64,000 nucleotides of DNA from Sphingobium yanoikuyae (GCF_013001025.1 NZ_CP053021.1:4967001-5031000); one strand, 5' to 3'; positions 1 through 7,973 are shown, counted from the first letter of the stretch. Numbers and translations are program-made. Notes: generated by a model not told the origin, from the sequence alone.

Positions 1-696
1 GCCCAGGGCTTGCGCGATATAGGCGTTGACGTCGCTCGAACTGATCGGATGCGCCTCGCCATCCTCGTCCAGATATTGGAACAGATGCTGGCCCGGCAGA
101 TCCTGCACCGCCCGCACGAATCGCAGCAGGCGGCTGTCGGTGATGCTCAATTGCTGTTCCTTGCCGGACTTGGCGCGGTAGCGCAGGGTCAGGCTGCGGC
201 CATTCAGGTCGACATGCCGCCGCCGCAGCGTGGTCGCGCCGAAGCTCTTGTTGGTGGTGGCATAATGTTCGTTGCCGACGCGCAGCTTGGCGAGGTCCAG
301 CAGCCGCACCACCGCCGCGATCGTCCGCGCCTTGCGCAGGCCGCGCCGCGACAGATCCTCCTCCATCTGCGCCCGCAGCTGCGGCAGGGCGCGGCCGAAG
401 GCGGGGCAGCCGGCATATTTTTCCGCCTCGCGCGCAGCCCGGAAATCGGGGTGATAGCGATATTGCTTGCGCCCCCGCTCGTCATAGCCGGTCGCCTGGA
501 TATGGCCGTGGGGCGAAGGGCAGAACCAGCAGTCGCGATAGGCGGGCGGCATGGCGATCGCGTTCAGCCGATCGATCTCGTCGCGGTCGGTGATGCGGCT
601 GCCGTCCGCCGCGCGATAGGCCCATTCCTGCTTCAGCGCGCGCCGGCTGATGCCGGGCATGCCGTCATGGCTGTGGATGATGGCGGGGGACGACAT
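1..696 (-). CDS. DNA topoisomerase IB, N-terminal part (cut by window edge)
   Basis: The first 232 residues of a poxvirus/bacterial-type topoisomerase IB are read on the minus strand; the catalytic C-terminus with the active-site Tyr lies outside the window. Such enzymes relax supercoils through a 3'-phosphotyrosine link. Recognisable family segments are IAMPPAYRDCWFCPSPHGHI near residue 50, then YDERGRKQYRYHP, RRGLRKARTIAAVVRLLD and VGNEHYATTNKSFGATTLR, and LQYLDEDG-like sequence near the cut. The ATG at 696 is chosen because AGAAGG lies upstream and the family N-terminus fits. It is 78 bp downstream of the exosortase-locus membrane gene on the same strand and is probably functionally unrelated to it. 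Confidence 0.9.
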   Translation of the reverse strand, partial: MSSPAIIHSHDGMPGISRRALKQEWAYRAADGSRITDRDEIDRLNAIAMPPAYRDCWFCPSPHGHIQATGYDERGRKQYRYHPDFRAAREAEKYAGCPAFGRALPQLRAQMEEDLSRRGLRKARTIAAVVRLLDLAKLRVGNEHYATTNKSFGATTLRRRHVDLNGRSLTLRYRAKSGKEQQLSITDSRLLRFVRAVQDLPGQHLFQYLDEDGEAHPISSSDVNAYIAQALG

Positions 697-774
697 GGGA
701 ACCGGGCGACCTTCTTTCTCCCGGTCCAACCCGTGATGATCGGCTTCGTTCCGCGTGCAGCCTGCCCGGCGCTG

Positions 775-1488
775 TCAGGACGGGCGCGATCGCAGCCGCT
801 GCAACCAGCCGCTGCCCGCGCCATAATGGCCGGTCCAGGGCAGCAACGGACGGCGCACCGTCGTCGCCTGCGCGCAGCCGACGATCAGGCTGATGACCGC
901 CAGCGGAAAGGCCAGCATCATGGTGGCGGGCATGGCAAAGGCGAGGATGATGGCCGAAAGCCCGCCGCCAAAGGCCGCGAGCGTTGCCCGCAGGTCGCCG
1001 TCGGGACCGCGCAGCCAGAACAGGCAGCCCGTGACGCCCAGCGCGAACATGGCGATATTCTGCATCGCGCCGGCCGGCACGATCGCACAGGCGGCAATCA
1101 GCCCGATCATCGCCAGCGCGGCGCGGCGCCACTGCCAGCCGCCGATCAGGCGGGTGAGCAGCGGATAGAGCAGCAATTCACAGGTCAGCGCCGCCAGCAG
1201 GATCGCGCCGGGGGCCGCCGCGCCCTGGCCGTCCGCGATGAAGGCGACGACCGCGCTCGCCGCCCAGGGCAGCATCCGCGACGGCGCCATGCGGATATGG
1301 CTGAACCAGCCGGTCATGCCCGGCCGCAATGCCCAGCGTCGGTCGGCCTGCCGCAACTGGAAGGCGGACAGGGCAAACAGCATCTGCACGCCCCATGGCA
1401 TATAGGCGGGGGACAGCAGCGGGGCGGCCAGGATCAATCCCAGCATCAGTCCCTGAAGCCAGCCCAAAATCCGCAATTCCATGGTCAT
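775..1488 (-). CDS. Polytopic membrane protein of the exosortase-A locus, function unknown
   Basis: A protein of 237 residues with many hydrophobic stretches (about seven candidate helices, for example LMLGLILAAPLLSPAYM and LAMIGLIAACAIVPAGAM). I do not recognise a named family. The start ATG overlaps the TGA of the O-glycosylation ligase gene by four bases (ATGA), so the two are almost certainly translationally coupled. Position at the end of the three-gene minus-strand operon suggests a role in polysaccharide or PEP-CTERM protein processing; that is inference from context only. The longer open frame reaching back to 2292 is antisense-type read-through inside the ligase gene and was ignored. 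Confidence 0.75.
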   Translation of the reverse strand: MTMELRILGWLQGLMLGLILAAPLLSPAYMPWGVQMLFALSAFQLRQADRRWALRPGMTGWFSHIRMAPSRMLPWAASAVVAFIADGQGAAAPGAILLAALTCELLLYPLLTRLIGGWQWRRAALAMIGLIAACAIVPAGAMQNIAMFALGVTGCLFWLRGPDGDLRATLAAFGGGLSAIILAFAMPATMMLAFPLAVISLIVGCAQATTVRRPLLPWTGHYGAGSGWLQRLRSRPS

Positions 1489-2849
1489 GCCGTCACTCCA
1501 GCCTGTGCGCCAGGCTGTTCGAAGAACGGCACGCGTCCGGCGTCCTTGCGCTTGCGAGTCAAATAAGTGTCGAGGCCGATCTGGAGCGAGAGCATCATGA
1601 AGATGAAGGGCTGATAGGCGATGCCCACGAACAGCGATCCGATCATGTAGACGACATGGCCCTGCTGCAGCGCCACGGCGAAGGGCGCGATCCAGGCTTC
1701 GTCCGGTCCGTCGCGCTTGCGATACATGCGGCGGATCGATTCGGTGCGGATGAAGCAACTGAGGTGCAGCAGCGCCCACAGGAAGAAGCCGAAATAGCCC
1801 TGTTCGCCCAGCATCTCGAAATAGGCGCTGTGATAGGCACGGCCCTTGTCGGTAACCAGGCGGCGTTCGATCCGTTTCTCGTCGCCATCGCCGACCTCGC
1901 TCTGGGCGAAATAGGTGAAGCTGTTCTGGAGATAATTGTCGAAGCCGCCGCCGCCCGGATGGGTCTTCACATAGTCGAGCGTCCACATCCACACCGCGAC
2001 GCGGGTGGACGCGCTCTCGTCGCCCTGGTGATTTTCGATCGTCTGCATCCGCTTGGTGAAGCTGGCGGGCAGGAAGGGGATGGCGGCCAGCGCGGCAAAG
2101 GCCAGCAGCGGGCCATAAACGAATTTGCGCTTCGACCGCATCAGCATCATGCCGGCCAGGATGACCAGACAGACCAGGCCCGTGCGCGCCTCCGTGCCGA
2201 CCGGCATCAGCATGCAGGCCAGGCACAAGGCATAGGCAAAGGCCTTCACCTTCCAGTCGGGCGGAAAGATGGTGCCATGCTGGGTGAGCCACAGGATGAT
2301 CGGGATCAGCGCGATCGCCACGCAGGAAATGATGCTACCCTCATACAGGCCGCTATTATTGTCGACCATCAGATTGAGCACGCCATAGCCGCCGCCCGAC
2401 AGCGCGGTCTTCATGCCGCCATTGATGATGATCGTGCTCGCGCACAGCACCATGAACAGCGCCAGCGCCTCGATCCGCAGCCGCGTGCGCAGCACCAGCG
2501 GCAGGAACACGGCAAAGACGATCGCCTTCCACACCCAGGCCCATTTGGTCGCGGCGTTGATCGGGAAATCGGCGGTGGCGGTCGTATAACCGCACCAGGC
2601 CAGCAGGACGAGCAGCAGCACCTGCCGCGCGGAAAAACGGCAATCCTTCTTGTCGTCGACCACTATCCAGGCACCGACCGCACAGACGAAGGCGATCAGC
2701 GAGATCGGGATCGAATTGAGCAGATAATAGCAGAGCCGCTGGGGCGAAACGATGTCGATATAGGCGTAGATGATGACCAGCAGGAACGGCCGCTTGAATC
2801 CCATCAGGAAGAAGGCGCCCAGGAAGGCGATGAAGAACAGGTCACGCAT
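1485..2849 (-). CDS. Putative O-glycosylation ligase, exosortase A-associated
   Basis: A 454-residue inner-membrane protein resembling the exosortase-A-linked O-antigen-ligase-like family (TIGR03097-type). Such proteins are proposed to join polysaccharide repeat units to acceptors at the periplasmic face. The N-terminus MRDLFFIAFLGAFFLMGFKR and the following segment with SPQRL near residue 35 are typical. About ten hydrophobic helices are visible, with a long periplasmic loop (about residues 260-350) holding TRVAVWMWTLDYVKTHPGGG and YHSAYFEMLGEQGYFGF, which resemble the Wzy_C loop. The start at 2849 was chosen over an upstream in-frame ATG because it matches the family and overlaps the stop of the preceding 45-codon gene. 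Confidence 0.85.
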   Translation of the reverse strand: MRDLFFIAFLGAFFLMGFKRPFLLVIIYAYIDIVSPQRLCYYLLNSIPISLIAFVCAVGAWIVVDDKKDCRFSARQVLLLVLLAWCGYTTATADFPINAATKWAWVWKAIVFAVFLPLVLRTRLRIEALALFMVLCASTIIINGGMKTALSGGGYGVLNLMVDNNSGLYEGSIISCVAIALIPIILWLTQHGTIFPPDWKVKAFAYALCLACMLMPVGTEARTGLVCLVILAGMMLMRSKRKFVYGPLLAFAALAAIPFLPASFTKRMQTIENHQGDESASTRVAVWMWTLDYVKTHPGGGGFDNYLQNSFTYFAQSEVGDGDEKRIERRLVTDKGRAYHSAYFEMLGEQGYFGFFLWALLHLSCFIRTESIRRMYRKRDGPDEAWIAPFAVALQQGHVVYMIGSLFVGIAYQPFIFMMLSLQIGLDTYLTRKRKDAGRVPFFEQPGAQAGVTA

Positions 2850-2979
2850 CGGCGGCGTCTCCGTCCGGCGATGCCGGCGGGGTGTCGATGTCGCGATCCA
2901 GGTCCGGGCGCGACAGCAGCCGCCAGGCGGCCAGCAGGATGACGCCATGGCTGATCAGCAGGGATAGGATATCGATCAT
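2842..2979 (-). CDS. 45-aa membrane miniprotein, first gene of the O-ligase operon
   Basis: An unannotated-size ORF, MIDILSLLISHGVILLAAWR followed by a charged, Pro/Asp-rich tail ending DGDAADA. Residues 3-21 form one hydrophobic helix. Its TGA lies inside the first codons of the ligase gene (GATGCGTGA), an eight-base overlap that implies coupled translation. No family was recognised. Its place as leader cistron of an exosortase-A operon could mean a small subunit or simply a coupling peptide. The reading frame uses GC-rich codons like its neighbours, which supports it being real. Confidence 0.6.
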   Translation of the reverse strand: MIDILSLLISHGVILLAAWRLLSRPDLDRDIDTPPASPDGDAADA

Positions 2980-3080
2980 TGCGTGTTTTGATCTGCCGGT
3001 TCTGGACTCTTGCCCCGTAAAATCCCTAGCGTGACAGAGTTGACGGGGCGTTAAACCTTTTTCGGCAAAAAGTTACCGCT
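2980..3080. promoter_or_regulatory. Divergent promoter region between ligase operon and glycosyltransferase
   Basis: A 101-bp gap separates the start of the minus-strand ligase operon from the plus-strand glycosyltransferase. It is locally AT-richer than its surroundings (runs such as gttttg and aaaaag). Both transcription units must start here or upstream. No convincing sigma-70 pair or operator could be fixed by eye. Confidence 0.4.
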
Positions 3081-4304
3081 ATGACTCGTATCCTTCACGT
3101 TCTCGATCACAGCCTGCCGATGCACAGCGGCTATACGTTCCGCACGCGGGCGATCCTGCGCGCGCAACTGGCCAAGGGCTGGGATGTGCGCGGGCTGACC
3201 GGCCGGCGCCATGTCGCGGCGGGGCCGCAGGAGGAGTTGGTCGATGGCCTGCATTTCCACCGCACGCCGGGTGAAGCGGCCAGCGGTAATGCGCTGCTGC
3301 GCGAGTGGCGCGACATATCCGCCCATGCCGATGCGATCGAGTCGCTGGTGCGCCAGTGGCGGCCGGATATCATCCATGCCCATTCGCCGGTGCTCAATGC
3401 CATGGCCGCGCAGCGAGTCGCGCGCCGCCACGGCATTCCGCTGATCTACGAGATTCGCGCCTTCTGGGAGGATGCGGCGGTCGGTAACGGCACCGGGACC
3501 GAAGGCAGCCCACGCTACTGGCTGACCCGCCAGCTCGAAACCCATGCGGTCCGTGCGGCCGACGCGGTTGCCGTCATCTGCGAAGGGCTGCGGTCCGATC
3601 TGGTTGCGCGCGGAATCGACTCGGCCAAGATCACCGTCTCGCCCAATGGCGTCGATCTCGATCAGTTCGGCGCGCCGGTGCCGCGTGATCCGGCCCTGAC
3701 CGCGAAGCTGGGGCTCGAAGGGGCGGATGTCGTCGGCTTCATCGGCAGCTTCTATGATTATGAAGGGCTGGACGATCTGATTGCCGCCATGCCGCGACTC
3801 GTGCGGGCGCGGCCCAGGGCCAAGCTGCTGCTGGTCGGCGGCGGGCCGATGGAACAGGCGCTGCGCGATCAGGCGCTGGCATCGCCTTTTACCGACCATA
3901 TCGTCTTTGTCGGCCGGGTGCCGCACGACCAGGTCGAACATTATTATGCCCAGGTTGATGTCCTCGCCTATCCGCGCAAGGCGATGCGCCTCACCGATCT
4001 GGTGACGCCATTGAAGCCGCTGGAGGCGATGGCGCAGGGCCGACTCGTTGCTGCGTCGAGCGTCGGCGGCCATCGTGAACTGATCGAGGATGGCGTGACC
4101 GGCACCCTGTTCGCGCCGGACGACCCGGCCGCGATCGCGCAGGCGCTGGCAGGCATGTTCGCGGATCGCGGCTTCTGGGATGAACGCCGCGTCGTTGCGC
4201 GCGATTTCGTCGAGAGGGAGCGTAACTGGTCGTCAAACATTTTGCGTTATGAGCCTGTTTACCAGCGACTTTTGGGACGGGACTCGACCGCAAAGGCGGC
4301 CTGA
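3081..4304 (+). CDS. PEP-CTERM/exosortase A-associated glycosyltransferase (GT4)
   Basis: A 407-residue GT-B fold glycosyltransferase that would transfer a sugar from a nucleotide donor in the cytoplasm. MTRILHVLDHSLPMHSGYTF is the hallmark N-terminus of the exosortase-A-associated group (TIGR04063-type). The acceptor half has HAHSPVLNAMAA and YEIRAFWEDAAVG. The donor half has VSPNGVDLDQF, GFIGSFYDYEGLDDL, a nucleotide-sugar segment near LTDLVTPLKPLEAMAQG and the ASSVGGHRELIEDG motif typical of GT4. It diverges from the O-ligase operon. The rest of the exosortase cluster (xrtA, chain-length and export genes) is not in the window. Confidence 0.9.
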   Translation: MTRILHVLDHSLPMHSGYTFRTRAILRAQLAKGWDVRGLTGRRHVAAGPQEELVDGLHFHRTPGEAASGNALLREWRDISAHADAIESLVRQWRPDIIHAHSPVLNAMAAQRVARRHGIPLIYEIRAFWEDAAVGNGTGTEGSPRYWLTRQLETHAVRAADAVAVICEGLRSDLVARGIDSAKITVSPNGVDLDQFGAPVPRDPALTAKLGLEGADVVGFIGSFYDYEGLDDLIAAMPRLVRARPRAKLLLVGGGPMEQALRDQALASPFTDHIVFVGRVPHDQVEHYYAQVDVLAYPRKAMRLTDLVTPLKPLEAMAQGRLVAASSVGGHRELIEDGVTGTLFAPDDPAAIAQALAGMFADRGFWDERRVVARDFVERERNWSSNILRYEPVYQRLLGRDSTAKAA

Positions 4305-4316
4305 GGAACGGCGGCG

Positions 4317-5438
4317 ATGCCGACGTTCACATCGTCCATGCGGGGACTGGCCATCATGGCATTGGCCGCGGCAGGCGGCGGCGCCCTGGTGGTGCTGACC
4401 CTGCCGGTCGGCTGGATGGAAATGCTGGTCGCGTCGAGCGGCCTGAGCGAGACGATCCCGGCGGCCGGTCCGCCGCTGGGCATGAAGGCAAGATTGCTGC
4501 TGGCCGGTTTTGCCGCGCTGATGAGTGTAGGAATTGTGGCCGCGGTGCGGCGAAATGGATCGGATGCGCCGCACAGGCGCTTGAGAATAAGCGGAAGGCG
4601 TCATCCAGACGCCCAAGGAGCAAGAAAAATGGGTTTCGCATTTGCAAAGCTGACCGCGCTTGCCCGCGGACGCAATGTGCCCGCTGCCGAAGAGGCGGCG
4701 CCTAGCCAGCGCCGTGCCGACGCGCATCCCGATGCGCCGCCCCGTCCTCCGATCTTTGCCAGCCGCGACTTTGGCGGCGCCGATATCTTCGCGCGCCCGG
4801 AATCGGGGCGTCGTCGTCTGGTGGTCGACAGCGATCCGGTAGAGCCGGTGGCGGCGACGGTGGTGCGCATGGAGACGCCGGCCGCTTTTGCCATGCCGAC
4901 CCCGCATGAAGAGGCTCCGGTCGAGGATATGGCCATCGCACCGGCGCCCGCCTTCTCGCGTCCGTTCGACGCCATGCCGACCCCGTCGAGCAATCCGATC
5001 CCGCTCGGCCGCGCGCCGTTCGCGCCGCCGGAAGACGCTATATTCGAGCCCTGGGAAGAAGAGGCAGTGGAGGAATTTGCCGCCTTTGACGAAGAGCCGG
5101 TCGTCGAGCAGGCCCCTGCCTTCGTCCCGGAACCGATGATCGAAGAACCGATCCAGGCGTTCGATCCTGTGCCCGAACCCGCACCTTTCGTTCTGAGGGC
5201 GGAGGCATCGCCCGTCCCGAGCGCGCGCAGCATCGACAGCCTGTCGATTACCGAACTGACCGAGCGGCTGGAGCGGGCGCTGGTCCAGCGTGGCCGACCG
5301 GCGACCGCGCCGCGCGTCATCGCCGACATGCCGATCGCCTCGGCGGTGCCGGTGCGCGAGGCGGTGTCGGAGGATGTCGAGGATGCGCTGCGTGCCGCAC
5401 TCGGCACGCTGCGCACCATGACCGGGCGCCCCCGCTAA
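4317..5438 (+). CDS. Membrane-anchored acidic protein of unknown function, possible dual start
   Basis: A 373-residue frame, 12 bp after the glycosyltransferase. The N-terminal part (residues 10-85) has two hydrophobic helices (LAIMALAAAGGGALVVLTL and LLLAGFAALMSVGIVAAV). The rest is Pro/Glu/Ala-rich and low complexity, ending with a short conserved-looking helix (LSITELTERLERALVQRGRP). An internal ATG at 4629 (MGFAFAKLTALARG) is preceded by AAGGAG at good spacing and stays in frame, so a 269-residue soluble form, or two adjacent genes, is possible. It resembles uncharacterised sphingomonad proteins; no function is claimed. Confidence 0.7.
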   Translation: MPTFTSSMRGLAIMALAAAGGGALVVLTLPVGWMEMLVASSGLSETIPAAGPPLGMKARLLLAGFAALMSVGIVAAVRRNGSDAPHRRLRISGRRHPDAQGARKMGFAFAKLTALARGRNVPAAEEAAPSQRRADAHPDAPPRPPIFASRDFGGADIFARPESGRRRLVVDSDPVEPVAATVVRMETPAAFAMPTPHEEAPVEDMAIAPAPAFSRPFDAMPTPSSNPIPLGRAPFAPPEDAIFEPWEEEAVEEFAAFDEEPVVEQAPAFVPEPMIEEPIQAFDPVPEPAPFVLRAEASPVPSARSIDSLSITELTERLERALVQRGRPATAPRVIADMPIASAVPVREAVSEDVEDALRAALGTLRTMTGRPR

Positions 5439-5447
5439 ACGGCGAGG

Positions 5448-5819
5448 CTACCAGTCGCGGATGGTGAGGGCGGACAGCTCGATCCATTCGCCCTCCGCAT
5501 CGCCGCGCAGGTCGTCGATCACCATGTCGGCGACGAAATGGCCCGGCAATGCCCATTCCGCATCCTGCAATTCGCTGGCCAGCGCCTCCCGGCGCGCGCG
5601 CAGGCTGCCGCCCGCCACCCGCAACAGGATGATATGGCGGCGTCCTTCGAACAGGGCGCTGGCCCAGGGGCGACTGACCGCGCGCTCGACCGTCGCCGGC
5701 TCGCCGATTCGGGCGATCAACTGGACCAGCAACTGGGCCAGTGGATCGGCCTCGCGCCGTTCTCCTGCTCGATTACGGACCAGATCTGCGCTCGTGCGCA
5801 GCATGTCGGCGCTTGTCAT
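5448..5819 (-). CDS. Conserved hypothetical protein (123 aa)
   Basis: Read from MTSADMLRTSADLVRNRAGE. The protein is soluble, alpha/beta looking, with PATVERAVSRPWASALFEGR, then RHIILLRVAGG and a C-terminal VADMVIDDLRGDAEGEWIEL. No family was recognised with confidence. The start at 5819 overlaps the stop of the 61-aa gene upstream (ATGA at 5816-5819), so both form a coupled operon divergent from the S24 repressor. The longer frame reaching 6047 overlaps that gene and is rejected. Context suggests repressor-controlled expression. Confidence 0.75.
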   Translation of the reverse strand: MTSADMLRTSADLVRNRAGERREADPLAQLLVQLIARIGEPATVERAVSRPWASALFEGRRHIILLRVAGGSLRARREALASELQDAEWALPGHFVADMVIDDLRGDAEGEWIELSALTIRDW

Positions 5820-6001
5820 TGGCTCACGCTCCTGCGATATTCGTTCATGAAATGTTCTACGCGTCTCTTTACCCGATCGCCCGGATCGCGCCCCATGCGC
5901 AGGTCGAAGACCAGGCGCGGATCGCGCACGGCGTCGCGACCGAAACGGGTCGGCGCTATCTGATAGTCTCGCAGGAATTTCTCGATCGTGCGCAACAGCA
6001 T
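5816..6001 (-). CDS. Small basic protein (61 aa), divergent from S24 repressor
   Basis: A short, Arg-rich protein, MLLRTIEKFLRDYQIAPTRF then a GRDAVRDPRLVFDLRMGRDP segment, ending in EYRRSVSQ. It resembles small sphingomonad proteins that look like half of a DNA-binding or helper factor, but I cannot name the family. The stop overlaps the next gene's start. It is transcribed away from the S24 repressor, across the palindrome cluster at 6055-6100, and is therefore a likely direct target of that repressor. A regulator or antirepressor role is possible but unproven. Confidence 0.75.
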   Translation of the reverse strand: MLLRTIEKFLRDYQIAPTRFGRDAVRDPRLVFDLRMGRDPGDRVKRRVEHFMNEYRRSVSQ

Positions 6002-6054
6002 GGACGGACCTCTCCTTTGTCGAGCCGATTCGCCCCCTGCGAATCAATAGGCAA

Positions 6055-6100
6055 TTTCCTATCTCATATTCATTTTCCTACTTGTCTAGGAAAATTCCTA
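6055..6100. promoter_or_regulatory. Operator cluster for the S24 repressor (TTTCCTA / TAGGAAA half-sites)
   Basis: TTTCCTA occurs at 6055-6061 and 6074-6080, TAGGAAA at 6087-6093 and TTCCTA at 6095-6100. The pair 6074-6093 forms a palindrome, TTTCCTA-cttgtc-TAGGAAA. The pair 6087-6100 forms TAGGAA-aa-TTCCTA. Same-orientation half-sites are 19-20 bp apart, about two helical turns. The cluster lies between the divergent S24 repressor and the two-gene unknown operon, where autoregulation is expected. Confidence 0.65.
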
Positions 6101-6116
6101 TCATTATGGATGCAAC

Positions 6117-6785
6117 ATGGATGAAGCGCAGGACGCCCGGACTGCCCTCGATCGGCTGATCGTCGAACGCGGGGAAAATTATGCCGATCTGTCACGGCTG
6201 ATCGGGCGCAATCCCGCCTATATTCAGCAGTTCATCAAGCGCGGCACGCCGCGCAAGCTGGACGAGGCGGATCGCCGTATTCTGGCGCGCTATTTCGGCG
6301 TGGCGGAAACGATGCTGGGCAGCCCGGTGCCGGTCGGCGCACCGATCCCGCGTGTGCGCGGCCTGCCGGCGGTGGTGGCAGTGCCGCGCCTGTTGCTTGG
6401 CGCTTCGGCCGGCGCGGGCTCGCTGGATGAGGATGAGCGTACCGCGGGTGTGATGGCGTTCGACGCGCAATGGCTACGGCATCTGGGCGTGCGGCCGCAG
6501 CGCGTGTCGATCATCCGGGTCGATGGCGAATCGATGGCCCCCACGCTCAACGATGGCGATGACATCATGGTCGATCATGAGGATGACGCCGATCGCCTGC
6601 GTGACGGCGTCTATGTGCTGCGGCTCGACGGCGTGCTGATGGTCAAGCGGGTTGCGATGGGGCCGTTGCGCGGCCGGTTCAGCGTATTGAGCGACAATCC
6701 CCATTATCCCGACTGGACCGATATCGATCCGGCGATGGTGGCGATCGTCGGCCGGGTCGTCTGGACAGGCAGGCGGCTGGTCTGA
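6117..6785 (+). CDS. XRE/S24 family LexA-like transcriptional repressor
   Basis: A 222-residue protein with an N-terminal helix-turn-helix-like region (about residues 20-65, YADLSRLIGRNPAYIQQFIK) and a C-terminal S24 peptidase-like domain (about 125-215). The predicted nucleophile Ser139 sits in VDGESMAPTL and the general base Lys177 in LMVKRVA. Such proteins repress genes and may be inactivated by self-cleavage or a ligand signal. It diverges from a small two-gene operon and has palindromic TTTCCTA sites on its own promoter and before the downstream XdhC gene, suggesting one regulon. Confidence 0.85.
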   Translation: MDEAQDARTALDRLIVERGENYADLSRLIGRNPAYIQQFIKRGTPRKLDEADRRILARYFGVAETMLGSPVPVGAPIPRVRGLPAVVAVPRLLLGASAGAGSLDEDERTAGVMAFDAQWLRHLGVRPQRVSIIRVDGESMAPTLNDGDDIMVDHEDDADRLRDGVYVLRLDGVLMVKRVAMGPLRGRFSVLSDNPHYPDWTDIDPAMVAIVGRVVWTGRRLV

Positions 6786-6818
6786 GAAGCCTGGTTCGTC
6801 TTTGAAAGGCGCCGTGCC

Positions 6819-6836
6819 TTTCCTATGTCTAGGAAA
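6819..6836. promoter_or_regulatory. Second S24-type operator, upstream of xdhC-like gene
   Basis: The sequence is TTTCCTA-tgtc-TAGGAAA, sharing the 12-bp block TGTCTAGGAAAA with the operator cluster at 6055-6100. It lies in the 70-bp gap between the repressor stop and the XdhC start and overlaps a possible -10 (TATGTC at 6824), with a TTGAAA -35 candidate at 6802-6807. The spacer here is four bases rather than six, so binding affinity may differ. Confidence 0.6.
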
Positions 6837-6855
6837 AACAGGGGAAGGCTGGATC

Positions 6856-7773
6856 ATGAACGATAATGGCGCGGTGATCCGCAAGGCGATCGAGTGGCGC
6901 GGTGCGCCGATGGCGCTGGCGACAGTCGTGTCGACCTGGGGATCGGCGCCGCGCCCGCGTGGCAGCCACATGATCGTGCATCAGGATGGCCGGCTGGAGG
7001 GCAGCATATCGGGCGGCTGTGTCGAGACCGATGTGTTGCAGCGCGCTGCCGAAGTGATTGCCGGCCGGCCCGGCCATGTTGCGCATTATGGCGTGGCCGA
7101 TGGCGATGCGTGGGAGGTTGGCCTGCCGTGCGGTGGTGAGATCAGCGTGCTGGTGCAGCCGATGGGGGAGGGTGGCTTTGCCCCCGACCTGTTCGACCGG
7201 ATTGCGGCGGAAAGCGCCCATGGCCGGACGCTGACCTTATCGACCGATCTGGACAGCGGCATCACCCGCGAGGGCGCGGTCGAGGGGCAGTTTCTCAACC
7301 GCTATGATCCGCCCCGCCGGTTGCTGATCGTCGGCGCGGTACAGATTGCCCAGTCGCTCGCTGCGCTGGCGCAGGCGATCGACGTCACGCCGGTGGTGAT
7401 CGACCCGCGCGGCCGCTTCCTGACGGCAGAGCGTTTCCTCGGCATCGAGCTGGACGATCGCTGGCCCGACGCAGCGATCGCCGCGCGCCATCCCGGCGAA
7501 TCCACCGCTGTCGTGACGCTCAGCCATGACATCAAGATCGATGATCCCGCGCTGATCGCGGCGCTCGCCGCCCCGACCGGCTATGTCGCGGCGCTGGGCT
7601 CCCGGCGCAGCCATGCCGCGCGGCTTGAGCGGTTGGCGGCGCAGGGCTTCGGCGCGGACGACCTCGCCCGGATCGACGGGCCGGCGGGGCTGGACATCGG
7701 CGCGATCGGCGCCTCGGAAATCGCCCTGTCGATCACCGCCGGCATGGTCGCAGGATTCAACGCCAAACGCTGA
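6856..7773 (+). CDS. XdhC/CoxI family protein
   Basis: A 305-residue protein of the family that inserts or matures the molybdenum cofactor in xanthine and CO dehydrogenases. The N-terminal XdhC_CoxI region holds MALATVVSTWGSAPRPRGSH and GSISGGCVETDVL. The C-terminal Rossmann-like region starts at LLIVGAVQIAQSLAALAQAI and ends with GLDIGAIGASEIALSITAG, both typical. The ATG at 6856 has GGGGAAGG eight bases upstream; the longer frame from a TTG at 6802 would run through the operator and is rejected. No molybdenum hydroxylase genes are adjacent, so the client enzyme is unknown. A TTTCCTA palindrome upstream suggests S24 control. Confidence 0.85.
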   Translation: MNDNGAVIRKAIEWRGAPMALATVVSTWGSAPRPRGSHMIVHQDGRLEGSISGGCVETDVLQRAAEVIAGRPGHVAHYGVADGDAWEVGLPCGGEISVLVQPMGEGGFAPDLFDRIAAESAHGRTLTLSTDLDSGITREGAVEGQFLNRYDPPRRLLIVGAVQIAQSLAALAQAIDVTPVVIDPRGRFLTAERFLGIELDDRWPDAAIAARHPGESTAVVTLSHDIKIDDPALIAALAAPTGYVAALGSRRSHAARLERLAAQGFGADDLARIDGPAGLDIGAIGASEIALSITAGMVAGFNAKR

Positions 7774-7787
7774 TCAAACGCTGCTGA

Positions 7788-7973
7788 TCAGCAGCATTTC
7801 CCGCCATTCTTGCCGCCATAGCGTGCCTCCTGCCGGTTCCGGAAAAAGGCGGTGCGGTCCATCGGCACATGGCCGGGATGATGGTGGCGCATATGGCGCA
7901 GATAGGCGTCATAATCGGGCTGGCCGACCATCAGATGCGCCATGCGCCGCAGCGTCTGGAGGACATGGTTCAT
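7788..7973 (-). CDS. YbdD/YjiX family protein (DUF466)
   Basis: A 61-residue cytoplasmic protein, recognisable by DYDAYLRHMRHHHPG, PMDRTAFFRNRQEARYGG and a cysteine-bearing end, GKNGGKCC. Members are almost always encoded directly after cstA-type pyruvate/peptide transporters and are thought to assist them. Here the start overlaps the cstA stop (ATGA at 7970-7973), the usual coupled arrangement. It is convergent with the XdhC gene, with 14 bp between the stops. Confidence 0.9.
   Translation of the reverse strand: MNHVLQTLRRMAHLMVGQPDYDAYLRHMRHHHPGHVPMDRTAFFRNRQEARYGGKNGGKCC

Noticed and set aside
10..1566. 518-aa plus-strand frame opposite topoisomerase IB and the membrane gene
   Set aside because: Antisense open frame caused by GC-rich codon bias; low-complexity Arg/Gln/Ala sequence without motifs, while the minus strand encodes recognisable proteins.
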